A DNA stretch of 64,000 bases from Erwinia sp. S63 (GTDB lineage: Bacteria > Pseudomonadota > Gammaproteobacteria > Enterobacterales > Enterobacteriaceae). Below are positions 21,841 to 31,078 of the stretch, one piece after another. The notes under the pieces are model-generated. The model made no database searches. It saw only the letters and a program-made list of their open reading frames with translations, and was not told where the DNA came from. The stretch covers positions 344,711 through 408,710 of the forward strand of contig NZ_JACVUP010000002.1 in the NCBI RefSeq assembly GCF_016625195.1, in the 5' to 3' direction. The position numbers were made by a program, and so were the translations under genes. The number at the start of each line of letters is the position of its first letter. Position 1 is the first letter of the stretch.

Positions 21841-22040
21841 AACATGCCTGACAACGTTGGCGGGGATTCAATCACAAACTACCATCATACTGTAAGCGAC
21901 AAGTGCGCAATTTTTTAATTGAGGTTCGCGCTTGGCAATACCTTTCGCAAAACTTTGAAACAGATAGCATCTGTGAATCCCTCGCCGTGCCTTTTCTGGC
22001 AAAACCCGCTATGTTCTGCGCTTCAGATTCAGGAGGTGGT

Positions 22041-22238
22041 ATGCAGGGTGTAATCAAATTCGTTAAAGGCTGGCTGCTGTTTTCTCTGTTGTGGGGCATC
22101 TTCATGTGGTTTATGTCGTGGCAGGGGCAAGGCGAGGCGATCCCAATGGTAATAGTGAAAAGCTTGTACGCCGGGTTGATTTATCAGGCGCTGATGACCA
22201 TGGTCGCACGTTACAAAGCGCGTCGTTCACAAGCCTGA
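22041..22238 (+). CDS. small inner-membrane protein, unknown
   Basis: This 65-residue protein has an excellent ribosome site (AGGAGGTGG) directly before ATG at 22041; the longer frame upstream lacks support. Two hydrophobic helices are visible: about residues 8-27 (WLLFSLLWGIFMWFMSW) and 35-58 (MVIVKSLYAGLIYQALMTMV). A basic C-terminal tail (RYKARRSQA) suggests the C-terminus stays in the cytoplasm. I do not recognise the family. It starts an accessory patch of small genes between icd and ldcA. Confidence 0.7.
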   Translation: MQGVIKFVKGWLLFSLLWGIFMWFMSWQGQGEAIPMVIVKSLYAGLIYQALMTMVARYKARRSQA

Positions 22239-22338
22239 TTGCTCACAACTAACCACACAGCTTTGCGCAGTGCTGACGCTAATTTGCACTCTCTCAGGCA
22301 ATCTGAGCCGACTTAAATCAGTGTGGATGGGCGTAGGG

Positions 22339-22536
22339 ATGGGGAAGAAGACAATCGCGGCGTGGTTTTTCCTGCTGGTTTCATTTGGCAGTTGTGCGCA
22401 GTTACCTGATCAGCCGCAGAATATGTCGATGCACCATGGTCGACATCTTGATGTGAACAACAGTACGGCAGATGTGGCAGAAACGCCGGATGAACATATT
22501 CAGGAGCGGTTAGATGAGGCAGGCCACCATCAGTAA
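22339..22536 (+). CDS. short exported or lipoprotein-like protein, unknown
   Basis: From ATG 22339 the 65 residues begin with a basic end and a hydrophobic core (MGKKTIAAWFFLLVSFGSC). This resembles a signal peptide with a poor lipobox FGSC; the rest is polar and rich in His, Asp and Asn. A nearby in-frame ATG at 22327 or the frame start at 22270 cannot be excluded, because no clear ribosome site distinguishes them. No family recognised. Confidence 0.45.
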   Translation: MGKKTIAAWFFLLVSFGSCAQLPDQPQNMSMHHGRHLDVNNSTADVAETPDEHIQERLDEAGHHQ

Positions 22537-22568
22537 ATGTTGGGGCCGCAAAGGCCCCCGAAGACAGC

Positions 22569-22817
22569 TTATTTCCTGCCCAATAAGAAACCGACAATAA
22601 TGCCGATACTGGCGGCAACCGCCAGTCCCGTAGCGGGATTCTCACGCACCGATTTCACCACGCAGTCTGCGGCATCCTGCACAGCATAACTGGCTTGCGC
22701 GGGATAACGACGCGCGGCGCCTTTCGCCTGATGCTTACGTGAGCCGGTCCACTCACCGATTTTTTCTTCAACCGCACCTGCTGCTTCATTCAATTTTGCT
22801 TCCGCTTTATCGGCCAT
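22569..22817 (-). CDS. CsbD-like protein with DUF883-type membrane anchor
   Basis: The 82 residues begin as a CsbD-like stress protein (ADKAEAKLNEAAGAVEEKIGEWTG, about 1-27). They end as an ElaB/YqjD/YgaM-type (DUF883) C-terminus: VRENPATGLAVAASIG followed by one hydrophobic helix (about 62-78) and GRK. DUF883 proteins anchor to the inner membrane and some bind ribosomes in stationary phase. This combination suggests a stress-induced, membrane-tethered small protein; the exact role is unknown. Confidence 0.75.
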   Translation of the reverse strand: MADKAEAKLNEAAGAVEEKIGEWTGSRKHQAKGAARRYPAQASYAVQDAADCVVKSVRENPATGLAVAASIGIIVGFLLGRK

Positions 22818-22999
22818 GATGGCTCCCTGATGGTTGTGAATGTTACGTTCAGCGTAGTCACAGATTTTCAGACCAGCAACCCAACCAGCATTCAGGTTGT
22901 AACAGCTGTTTGCAGGAACAGGGAATTATGTCCAGGCTTGAAGGTGGCAGGGTGCGTGATGCATCAAGCTGAATTGGCCCAACGGTAGCGGGAGGAAGT

Positions 23000-23206
23000 A
23001 TGAAACGTGATGTGCTGAACGACGACGATTACGATGAAGTATGCCGGGTGATTGGCGACGCGGTGATCGTCCTTTCCGAATGTGGCCATGAAACCAAAAG
23101 GGCAGAGATTACCGAGTTACTGCAACGCACCCGACACCATCGCGCCCATGATGAACGCGATGAACAGCGGATGCTGGAGCATGCGATTCGGCTGGTGAAG
23201 CCTTGA
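23000..23206 (+). CDS. small helical protein, possible YmgB/AriR-family regulator
   Basis: This 68-residue acidic-then-basic helical protein has GGAGG 6 bp before its ATG. The segment around EVCRVIGDAVIVLSECG...AEITELLQ resembles by pattern the YmgB/AriR family of small two-helix connector proteins, whose E. coli members sit in the icd-distal region (ycgZ-ymgABC) and act on biofilm and Rcs signalling. The similarity is weak, so the family call is tentative. Confidence 0.55.
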   Translation: MKRDVLNDDDYDEVCRVIGDAVIVLSECGHETKRAEITELLQRTRHHRAHDERDEQRMLEHAIRLVKP

Positions 23207-23229
23207 GTACAGCGTTCGCGCGTAAAACT

Positions 23230-23781
23230 TCATGCATTACCGCGGTAAGCCGGATACCAGGTCACCAAAAAATGGCGCAGATGATCAAAACACCATTCGG
23301 CATCTGCCGCCTGCTGACAGTAATAGCGCACCGTGACTTTCTCGTAGCGCATATGCCGCTGATGTAACGGTGACCAACCCCAGTCCAACACGGCACGCGC
23401 ATAATTCACCAGCGTGCCCGTCTGCATGTCGTGTTGCTTCTCCTGACGGCCCAGATAAAGTTCAAAGGCTTGATCGAGGCTTTGCGTCTCATCACTGCTG
23501 TTACTGGACAGCGCCGGGCGCAATGCCACATCGATAAATCCACACACGCCATCGTCACGCTGCTGCCAGTCACAGGCCAGGGTCATGAACACTCCATCCT
23601 GCAGATTCACCTCTTCCAGCAAACGCCGTAAATTTTCGGAATGTTTACCCGCCGAGATTTCGTCGATGCGATTGGTCTCTAACGTGAGGTCAAATCCACA
23701 GGGATTTACCGAGCCATCCGCGTTGGTGGAAGCGGGGAAGGGGAAATCGATGTAGCCGTTATTATCCAGACTCTTTTCCAT
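23230..23781 (-). CDS. hypothetical protein, unknown
   Basis: This soluble protein of 183 residues starts from ATG 23781; a TTG 11 codons earlier is possible. It has no signal peptide or membrane segment. It is acidic and rich in aromatic residues toward the end (WGWSPLHQRH, VRYYCQQAADAEWCFDHLRHFLVTWYPAYRGNA). I do not recognise a family. It is convergent with the small gene ending at 23206. Confidence 0.6.
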   Translation of the reverse strand: MEKSLDNNGYIDFPFPASTNADGSVNPCGFDLTLETNRIDEISAGKHSENLRRLLEEVNLQDGVFMTLACDWQQRDDGVCGFIDVALRPALSSNSSDETQSLDQAFELYLGRQEKQHDMQTGTLVNYARAVLDWGWSPLHQRHMRYEKVTVRYYCQQAADAEWCFDHLRHFLVTWYPAYRGNA

Positions 23782-23841
23782 AATGCAGGTCCGCAGCGTG
23801 AGGAAGCCTGACAATAAACCATCTTGCCCGGCTAAGCACGT

Positions 23842-24171
23842 TTAAGGGCACGTCCAGGTAATCATGGTGTTTTGATAAGGGTTAATCAGACGAAACTGCT
23901 TATCCGACAGCCGCTGAGCGGTAAAGCCCTCAGGCGTTACGGCAGAAGGCACATACTGGAAACGATCGCTGGAGTGCAAGGTGCCACTTTTTACCGCCAC
24001 GCCATCACGCGTAACCGTAAAAGCATTCACTAAATCGAAAATGCGCGCCTGAGTCTGCCCCATCGATTGTCCATAAATGGTCGCGACTTCGCCCGGGCAG
24101 TCGACACCTTTGGGCGTGGAGCTGCAGCCAGCCAGTAAGAAGAGGGTGAGTACTACCGTGATTCGCAACAT
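23842..24171 (-). CDS. lipoprotein, unknown
   Basis: From ATG 24171 the 109 residues start with a clear lipoprotein signal MLRITVVLTLFLLAGCSS (lipobox LLAG-C16). Residue +2 after the Cys is Ser, which favours outer-membrane sorting. The mature part ends NPYQNTMITWTCP, with a second and a third Cys at the mature N- and C-ends that could form a disulfide. AGGACAGGA lies upstream of the ATG; the longer open frame to 24267 has no such site. Confidence 0.7.
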   Translation of the reverse strand: MLRITVVLTLFLLAGCSSTPKGVDCPGEVATIYGQSMGQTQARIFDLVNAFTVTRDGVAVKSGTLHSSDRFQYVPSAVTPEGFTAQRLSDKQFRLINPYQNTMITWTCP

Positions 24172-24373
24172 GATCCTGTCCTGGTTCGTTTCCTTGTTTG
24201 CAGTGGCACGTAAACGCTCACTGATATGCTGATCATAGCAGGTCTGGCACCGCTTCCCATTTGCCATTTGCTTAATCGTTAAGCGGTAAGAATGTAAAGG
24301 GGTGACTTTGGTAGCAGATAAACGTTATTCTTGCCAGCGTTGCGCATCAGGTAAGCAAAACAAGGGCAAATCT

Positions 24374-24553
24374 ATGAAAGAAGAAGAAGCCAGTTTAATG
24401 ATTCTTCAGCACGCGATTGACAAATTAGAAGCCGACAAAAAAAAGCAGGTAATGAACTGTGTAGCGGCCATACAAGAAGTGATGCAAGGCTTCGATCCGG
24501 AAGATGCGGGTCTGGCGTTAATGTTAGTAGCCGCCCAGGTTGCAGCAGAGTAA
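24374..24553 (+). CDS. small helical protein, unknown
   Basis: From ATG 24374 this is a 59-residue, mostly helical protein (MKEEEASLMILQHAIDKLEA). The end is hydrophobic but not membrane-like: PEDAGLALMLVAAQVAAE. The ribosome site is weak (AGGGC 8 bp upstream), and a start at 24302 would give 83 residues with two Cys in a CxxC-like spacing. No family recognised. Confidence 0.5.
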   Translation: MKEEEASLMILQHAIDKLEADKKKQVMNCVAAIQEVMQGFDPEDAGLALMLVAAQVAAE

Positions 24554-24730
24554 TTCCCTTCAGTAAGTGCCTTTTCCCATCCGTTTGCGATGGAAATCCA
24601 TGCAATATAGCTGCTGCTCAGTCGTTACCGGCTGATGCGCAGCGATTGTACTTCACAGATTAATCTTTCTCCTGGTTCACATTACTGAACGCTGTGCTAA
24701 ACCTGACAGTGAATCCAAAAGGAGGATGAG

Positions 24731-24952
24731 ATGAAAAAGACACTGCTTTTAATTGGTACTTTTAGCCTTGGCCTGCTGCTGGCGGGCTGCGCATCCGATC
24801 ACGTCCTGCACACCACCGATGGACAAACCATTGTGGTGCAGGGTAAACCCAAAGTGGATGAAGATACCGGCATGATTACTTACAAAGATATTGATGGTAA
24901 AGAACAGCAGATAAACCGTAATCAAATCAAAGATATGAACTCGGTTAATTAA
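24731..24952 (+). CDS. YgdI/YgdR-family lipoprotein (DUF903)
   Basis: The 73 residues start with a lipoprotein signal (lipobox LLAGC, Cys20) followed by Ala-Ser, implying the outer membrane. The mature part has the DUF903 SH3-like pattern H-T-T-D-G-Q-T-I-V-V-Q-G-K-P-K and D-x-D-T-G-M-I-T-Y, ending IKDMNSV. E. coli has several such paralogs (YgdI, YgdR) of unknown function. A strong AGGAGG lies 7 bp before the ATG. Confidence 0.88.
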   Translation: MKKTLLLIGTFSLGLLLAGCASDHVLHTTDGQTIVVQGKPKVDEDTGMITYKDIDGKEQQINRNQIKDMNSVN

Positions 24953-25084
24953 CGCTTTCCTCACTATTCTATCCTTGCAGGCCCGCCATCAGCGGGCCAT
25001 TACACATCATCCTGCTTTTTTCTGTGTTACGCTTCCCAGCATAAATTCCAACGAAATCATCATCTAACCTCAGCGGAGAATCCA

Positions 25085-25468
25085 ATGAAGGCGATAGCTA
25101 TTGCCGTTGGCCTGGTGGCGTGCCAAATCGCGCCAGCCTGGAGCGATACTGAATTTCAAATTACCTGCCCGGGACGCCCGACCATGACCGTGTCGCGTGC
25201 GGAGTACGGTTTGAGCACCCTGATGTGGCCAACGCGACATTTTCAAATAGCGGCAGGGCAACAGCGCACCCGTTTGCAAGGCGGTGACAAAGTGGCGATC
25301 ACCCGTTTCCGTAATGGCGATCAGCTGATTGTGAACAAAAATAATGACGATACGTTCTTTGTCTTTGCCAATAGCGATAAACTGATTCCCTGCAATCGCA
25401 CCGAAAAACGCGATACAGAAATTCTTTCGCTGGAACGTTACGACGACAGCCAGCGCCCCAATTCATAG
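25085..25468 (+). CDS. small exported protein, unknown
   Basis: The 127 residues begin with a probable Sec signal peptide (MKAIAIAVGLVACQIAPAWS, cleavage before Asp21). The mature protein is polar with two Cys (about 28 and 103) that could form a disulfide in the periplasm. The ribosome site AGCGGAG lies 9 bp before the ATG. No family recognised. It precedes the GNAT gene by 22 bp, so they may be co-transcribed. Confidence 0.65.
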   Translation: MKAIAIAVGLVACQIAPAWSDTEFQITCPGRPTMTVSRAEYGLSTLMWPTRHFQIAAGQQRTRLQGGDKVAITRFRNGDQLIVNKNNDDTFFVFANSDKLIPCNRTEKRDTEILSLERYDDSQRPNS

Positions 25469-25490
25469 TTGCCAGTCAAAGGAGAAGACG

Positions 25491-25904
25491 ATGCAATTAA
25501 GCGTAACCGACACCGTCACCGCACAAGATCTGGATGACGTCCGTCTTGGCCTCACCGAATATAACAGCCGCTTTATCGATCCCAGTGAGATGCAGGCGAT
25601 TGGCGTCTTCATCAAGGATGCTGCGGGCCGCAAACTGGCCGGGTTGACGGGTTCCACCTTCGGTAACTGGCTGCGGATTGATCTGCTGTGGGTAGGGGAT
25701 GCGTTACGCGGGCAGGGTGCCGGCACACAGTTGATTCAGGCCGCCGAAACAGAAGCCCGCGCCCGTGGTTGCCATTATGCGCAGGTTGATACGGCGAGTT
25801 TCCAGGCGCGCCCTTTCTATGAAAAAATGGGTTACAGCTTACGCTTCAGCCTCGATAACTATCCGCGTCATCATCAGCGTCACTACCTCAGTAAATCGCT
25901 GTAA
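25491..25904 (+). CDS. GNAT-family N-acetyltransferase
   Basis: This 137-residue single-domain acetyltransferase has motif A visible as LLWVGDALRGQGAGTQLI (about 66-83, with the acetyl-CoA pyrophosphate loop RGQGAG) and motif B around FYEKMGY. The substrate cannot be read from sequence. AAAGGAG lies 9 bp before the ATG. Its stop codon abuts the stop of the gene on the other strand with no gap. Confidence 0.85.
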   Translation: MQLSVTDTVTAQDLDDVRLGLTEYNSRFIDPSEMQAIGVFIKDAAGRKLAGLTGSTFGNWLRIDLLWVGDALRGQGAGTQLIQAAETEARARGCHYAQVDTASFQARPFYEKMGYSLRFSLDNYPRHHQRHYLSKSL

Positions 25905-26567
25905 CTACATCAGTGGCTGCTGGCGCAAATCCAGCGGCGACTGTTCTGCTTCATCGATTGCCGCCAGCCAACTCTGCAAGTCAACTTTCGCCCATGACAG
26001 GTGACCGCGCGTGGTGCTCATTAGCACCACATCCGGGCGCAGTGCGCGATACAGTTCCAGCGACTGCTGCAATTCTTGCGGATTACTCTCGGGCACCAGT
26101 ACGCTGATCCAGCGGTTGTAATCACAGGTCAAGGTATCGCCAACGAACAGATAGGTCTGGCCCAGCGGGGAGTGATAAAGATAACTGCAACTGCCTGGTG
26201 TGTGGCCGGGGGTGGGCAGCAGATGGAAATCACCAAAATGGGTTTCCTGCTGGATGAAGGTCTCATCAGGTTCGACGATCAAACTGACAGGCCCTAGCGA
26301 GCGACTGTGACAGTAAAGCGCACTGTTAAAACGCTGCTGGATCGTCACGGCTCCGGGCGCGGCTTCATGCCAGTGGGTGAGGTAGTGGCGAATCACGCCG
26401 CCCGCATCATTGAGAAATTCATGATCGAGCGGATGTTCGATGCGTCCGATGACCAGATTGCCGCGTGGATGACGCAGCATAAAGCCATGCATCATTAAAT
26501 CATTCGCCGTTTCTTCGGCGGGAAATTCCGGCGTGGAGATCCACAAATCTTCGTACAGTGGCTTCAA
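25905..26567 (-). CDS. metallo-beta-lactamase-fold protein with altered metal motif
   Basis: The 220 residues show the MBL fold order: the first motif at LTHWHEAAPG (63-72), PTPGHTPGS (119-127, His122), GDT (Asp144) and a late His in TTRGHLSW. The standard H-x-H-x-D-H is here H65-W-H67-E-A-A, so the Asp and His that hold the second metal are replaced. Either only one metal is bound or the substrate class is unusual. Function is unknown. It is 23 bp from ldcA on the same strand. Confidence 0.8.
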   Translation of the reverse strand: MKPLYEDLWISTPEFPAEETANDLMMHGFMLRHPRGNLVIGRIEHPLDHEFLNDAGGVIRHYLTHWHEAAPGAVTIQQRFNSALYCHSRSLGPVSLIVEPDETFIQQETHFGDFHLLPTPGHTPGSCSYLYHSPLGQTYLFVGDTLTCDYNRWISVLVPESNPQELQQSLELYRALRPDVVLMSTTRGHLSWAKVDLQSWLAAIDEAEQSPLDLRQQPLM

Positions 26568-26590
26568 TGTCGGTCTCCTGCGGCAAAACG

Positions 26591-27523
26591 TTAGCGCAAT
26601 GTCGGGTGGCCGGTGAAAACAAGCTGTGCTTCGCCCTGTTCAAGCTGTAAGGTCGCGCTGGCGCCGAGCGGCAGCGTAACGGTATCGGCATCGTGGCCAA
26701 ACGCCAGATCGCTGATCACCGGAATCTGGTATTCATCGCGGATGCGTTGCCATACGCTGGCAAAATCGAAACCATTGTCATAGGCAGACAGTGAAGTGCT
26801 GGTAAAACTGCCGGTGATGATCGCCCGCTGGCGCGCCAGAATACCGCTCTGTTGCAGCTGAATCAGCATGCGTTCAATGCGGAAAGGATGCTCATTCACA
26901 TCCTCGATCACCAAAATGCCGTTTTCAATCTGTGGCATCCACGGCGTACCGATCAGTGAACAGATCATCGCCAGATTGCCGCCCCACAACGTCCCTTGCC
27001 AGCGTCCCGTATCCGGGCTGTGAGTTTGCCAGCCTATATTGACTGTAGGAGAAGAGAGCGCCTGCCAAAAGTGCGACAGGGTAAATTCGGATAATGTCTC
27101 TGCACCGAAGTTGCCGGCCAGCATCGGGCCGCTGAAGGTCACCAGTCCGGTTTGCGCCAGCAGGGCCAGCTGAATTGCAGTGAAATCACTGTGTCCGCAA
27201 AGCGCGATGGGCTGATTGAGCAATCGGCGCTGCAGACCCACATAATCAATCTGATCCAGCAATCGCGAGGCTCCGTAACCGCCGCGCACCGCCAGCACGA
27301 TATCGGGCAGCGTGCTAAGGGTCGCCAGCTGATTCACATCATTCAACCGTTCCCCGTCTTCGCCCGCAAAACGCTGGAAGCGGCGGGTAATCGCTGATAA
27401 GTTGTCCAGCTGATGTCCCTGTGCCTGTAAACGACTCACAGCACGTTGGGCCGCATCCTGATTATGGCAATAGCCGGAGGGGGCGATCAGACGAATGGAG
27501 CGAGGGGAAAGCATAGCGTTCAT
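26591..27523 (-). CDS. ldcA: LD-carboxypeptidase (muramoyltetrapeptide carboxypeptidase)
   Basis: LdcA removes the terminal D-Ala from tetrapeptides during murein recycling in the cytoplasm. The 310 residues match the S66 family (E. coli 304): nucleophile Ser112 in CGHSDFTA, the Glu in VIEDVNEHPFRIER and the His in AFGHDADT. It is divergent from emtA, as in E. coli, placing two murein-turnover genes back to back. An in-frame ATG three codons in could also be the start. Confidence 0.95.
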   Translation of the reverse strand: MNAMLSPRSIRLIAPSGYCHNQDAAQRAVSRLQAQGHQLDNLSAITRRFQRFAGEDGERLNDVNQLATLSTLPDIVLAVRGGYGASRLLDQIDYVGLQRRLLNQPIALCGHSDFTAIQLALLAQTGLVTFSGPMLAGNFGAETLSEFTLSHFWQALSSPTVNIGWQTHSPDTGRWQGTLWGGNLAMICSLIGTPWMPQIENGILVIEDVNEHPFRIERMLIQLQQSGILARQRAIITGSFTSTSLSAYDNGFDFASVWQRIRDEYQIPVISDLAFGHDADTVTLPLGASATLQLEQGEAQLVFTGHPTLR

Positions 27524-27677
27524 CCTGATTTAAAGTGGCCTGCCGATGATGGCGAAATCCGTTATTGATGTCACGGTAGCACAAGGTTTTTTACGTATTT
27601 AGGATAAACGGTAATTTTGCATTGCGCTGCGCCAGGTATGATAGCTTGCGCCAACTCTATTGCGGAACCAAAAATCA

Positions 27678-28307
27678 GTGAAAATTCGACTACTTATGCT
27701 ATCTGCGCTGTTGCTCGCGGGCTGTGCCAGCGAGCCAGAAAAAACGGTCGTGCCAGAGAAGAATACGCCATTAACCCAGGCACCGCCGTCGAAAGTGAAT
27801 GATGCATGGTCACTGTTTACCGAAGATGCCGCCAGTCATTATGGCGTTGATGAGAAGTTAATCAGCGCCATTATTAGTGTCGAATCCGGAGGCAATCCCA
27901 CCGTTACCAGCCGTTCAAACGCGGTAGGGTTGATGCAAATTAAAGCCTCGACGGCGGGTCGTGCGGTGTATCGCACTCAGGGTCGCCACGGTCAGCCGAC
28001 GTCATCCGAATTGCGCGATCCGGCGAAAAACATCGATATCGGTGCGGCGTATCTCAAGCTGCTGCAGGATTCTGAGTTGGCCGGTATTCGAAATCCACTG
28101 ACGCTGCGCTATGCGACGATCGTTTCCTACGCCAACGGCGCCGGCGCGCTGCTGCGCACCTTCTCACGTAATCGCGATCGAGCGATTGCGATGATCAATT
28201 CCATGACGCCAGACGAGTTTTATCAGCACGTGCAGGACAAACATCCAGCGGCACAGGCGCCACGTTATTTATGGAAGGTCACCACGGCTTATCGCACCAT
28301 TGGCTGA
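27678..28307 (+). CDS. emtA: membrane-bound endo-acting lytic transglycosylase EmtA
   Basis: EmtA cleaves glycan strands of murein at the outer membrane. From GTG 27678 the 209 residues start MKIRLLMLSALLLAGCAS, a lipoprotein signal with Cys16. The SLT domain follows with catalytic Glu69 in SVESGGNP, GLMQIKASTAGR and YANGAGALLRTF. A TTG at 27660 would extend it, but the GTG puts the lipobox at normal distance. In E. coli ycgR comes next; here a 9-kb sugar island intervenes. Confidence 0.92.
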   Translation: MKIRLLMLSALLLAGCASEPEKTVVPEKNTPLTQAPPSKVNDAWSLFTEDAASHYGVDEKLISAIISVESGGNPTVTSRSNAVGLMQIKASTAGRAVYRTQGRHGQPTSSELRDPAKNIDIGAAYLKLLQDSELAGIRNPLTLRYATIVSYANGAGALLRTFSRNRDRAIAMINSMTPDEFYQHVQDKHPAAQAPRYLWKVTTAYRTIG

Positions 28308-28379
28308 TATTGCACGGTGCGCTTCACGGCGCACTCGTCTCCGATAGAGGCGCCATTCATGGCGCCAGCTTCAATGACA

Positions 28380-29327
28380 TCATTCCATCAGCAACCGTGC
28401 CGTTGGATAATCCACAATCAGCACCTTCACATATCCGCCACGTAATGCCCCACGAATTGCTTGTGCTTTTTCTTTGCCGCCCGCCAGCGCCACCACTTGC
28501 GCGCACTGCTTGACCTGCGCCAGCTCCATGCCAATCACCGGATCTTCTTCCGCGCTCAGCACCGGCTTGCCCTCGGCATCAAAGTAATGCAGACAGATAT
28601 CGCCCACCGCACCGCGTTCTGCCAGCGTGCGCAGCATCTCGCCGTCATAGTAGTTACCCGAGTTGCGCAGCAGCGCCGAAGGCTCAAGATCGCCGATGCC
28701 GACAATCGCCAGATCCACCTGGTCGAACTTCTCCAGCACCACCGCCACGTCTGGATTCACTGATAAGCGTTGGCGATCCTGCACCGAATGCTCAATGGAC
28801 TGCGACGGCAGCAGCCAGGCCGGACAATCCAGCAGTGCCGCCAGATTCTGCGTCAGGATAGTCGCCTGTACGTTGCCGTTGGCGCCCACGCCGCCGAGCA
28901 GTTGGATCACGCCTTTGCAGGGCGCAGTGAGCGGATGTAATGCATCCACCATCGCGCGAATGGTGCCGCTCCATGATGAAATACCGATCAGTTCATCGGC
29001 GCGCAAACGAGTTTCCAGATAGTGCGCTGCCGCTGAGCCAATCGCCTGTTTAATTTGCAGCGCGGAAGCCTGATCCGGCACATCCACCACAATCACCTGC
29101 GGCAGCTGATACTGCTGCTCAATCGCCTTCTCCAGTTCAGGATAGACATTGGCAGGCGGCACCACGCTAATCTTCACCACGCCTTCTTTCACGCTGCGAT
29201 TGAGAATGCGTGACACAAAGGATTGCGACAGCTTCAGCAGCTGCGCAATGTCGGACTGCTTCATGCCTTCCACATAATAAAGCGTGGCGATTTTCACCAT
29301 CAGCCGCTGTTCGTCCTGTTTTGCCAT
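28380..29327 (-). CDS. SorC-family sugar-responsive transcriptional regulator
   Basis: The 315 residues have an N-terminal helix-turn-helix (MKQSDIAQLLKLSQSFVSRIL, about 22-42) and a SorC-type sugar-phosphate-binding domain (LLGGVGANGN, VGIGDLE, AEEDPVIGM, ALAGGKEKAQAIRGAL). Such proteins bind DNA as tetramers and respond to phosphorylated intermediates of the pathway they control. It is divergent from the importer genes, and identical palindromic operator cores before the importer and before the transketolase genes are its likely targets. Confidence 0.9.
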   Translation of the reverse strand: MAKQDEQRLMVKIATLYYVEGMKQSDIAQLLKLSQSFVSRILNRSVKEGVVKISVVPPANVYPELEKAIEQQYQLPQVIVVDVPDQASALQIKQAIGSAAAHYLETRLRADELIGISSWSGTIRAMVDALHPLTAPCKGVIQLLGGVGANGNVQATILTQNLAALLDCPAWLLPSQSIEHSVQDRQRLSVNPDVAVVLEKFDQVDLAIVGIGDLEPSALLRNSGNYYDGEMLRTLAERGAVGDICLHYFDAEGKPVLSAEEDPVIGMELAQVKQCAQVVALAGGKEKAQAIRGALRGGYVKVLIVDYPTARLLME

Positions 29328-29382
29328 GGTTTTTTCTCTCTCTTAACCTGCCTGGTATTGTTAATCAGGCTGTCATAAATAA

Positions 29383-30453
<1,071 letters not shown>

Positions 30454-30466
30454 GACGGAGGTCGGC

Positions 30467-31078
30467 ATGAAGGGACAAACAGCAGCCGGGCTGATAGTTG
30501 GGCTCCTATCGCTGATGTTAACCGCCTGCACCGTGGTGGATCTCGATGCAAACGGCAATCCCATCATGCCGAAAGATCCCAATGCCAAACCCGGTTACAG
30601 CAACCAGACGCCGCAGCAGATTGCGGAATCAAGCTGGGCAAGCCGGGTGCAGCAACCGGCCGAGAAGCAGGCGCTGAGCTGGGCTGATATGGAAACCAAA
30701 AGTCATACCGTCAAGGCCGGGGGCAGCGAAAGCGTATTTGTGCGTGCCGCTGGAACCGTCACCGCCTTTGATAACAGCAACGAACGCGAACGCAGCCTGA
30801 CCGTCACCATCAATGGTAAACCGGTCAAGGTGTTGATTGGGCCAGTGCTGCGCAGTAATGCGATTCGTGATGCGGCGGGCTATCGCTTTGAAGAGTTCAC
30901 CAATCAGGTGCAATACGCACAGCTGACTAAGGCGTTGAACCGTCATGCGGTACAGCAGCTGCCGCCGGTGGATGCCAGTTGGGTCGGCAAATCGGTACAG
31001 GCGCTGTTAGCCGTCAGCATGGAGCCGAATCAGGTGGATGACGTGGTGGCGATTCAGTTGCAGCAGGGGAATCCATGA
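30467..31078 (+). CDS. DUF2291-family periplasmic lipoprotein of the importer operon
   Basis: The 203 residues start with a lipoprotein signal (LLSLMLTACTVVD, lipobox LTAC). The mature domain fits DUF2291: ESSWASRVQQPAEKQ, an FVRAAGTV barrel and IGPVLRSNAIRDAAGY. Proteins of this family are encoded beside ribose-type importers that use split transketolases, but their role is not established. AGGTCGG precedes the ATG. Its TGA overlaps the ATG of the ATPase gene (ATGA), so they are translationally coupled. Confidence 0.82.
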   Translation: MKGQTAAGLIVGLLSLMLTACTVVDLDANGNPIMPKDPNAKPGYSNQTPQQIAESSWASRVQQPAEKQALSWADMETKSHTVKAGGSESVFVRAAGTVTAFDNSNERERSLTVTINGKPVKVLIGPVLRSNAIRDAAGYRFEEFTNQVQYAQLTKALNRHAVQQLPPVDASWVGKSVQALLAVSMEPNQVDDVVAIQLQQGNP

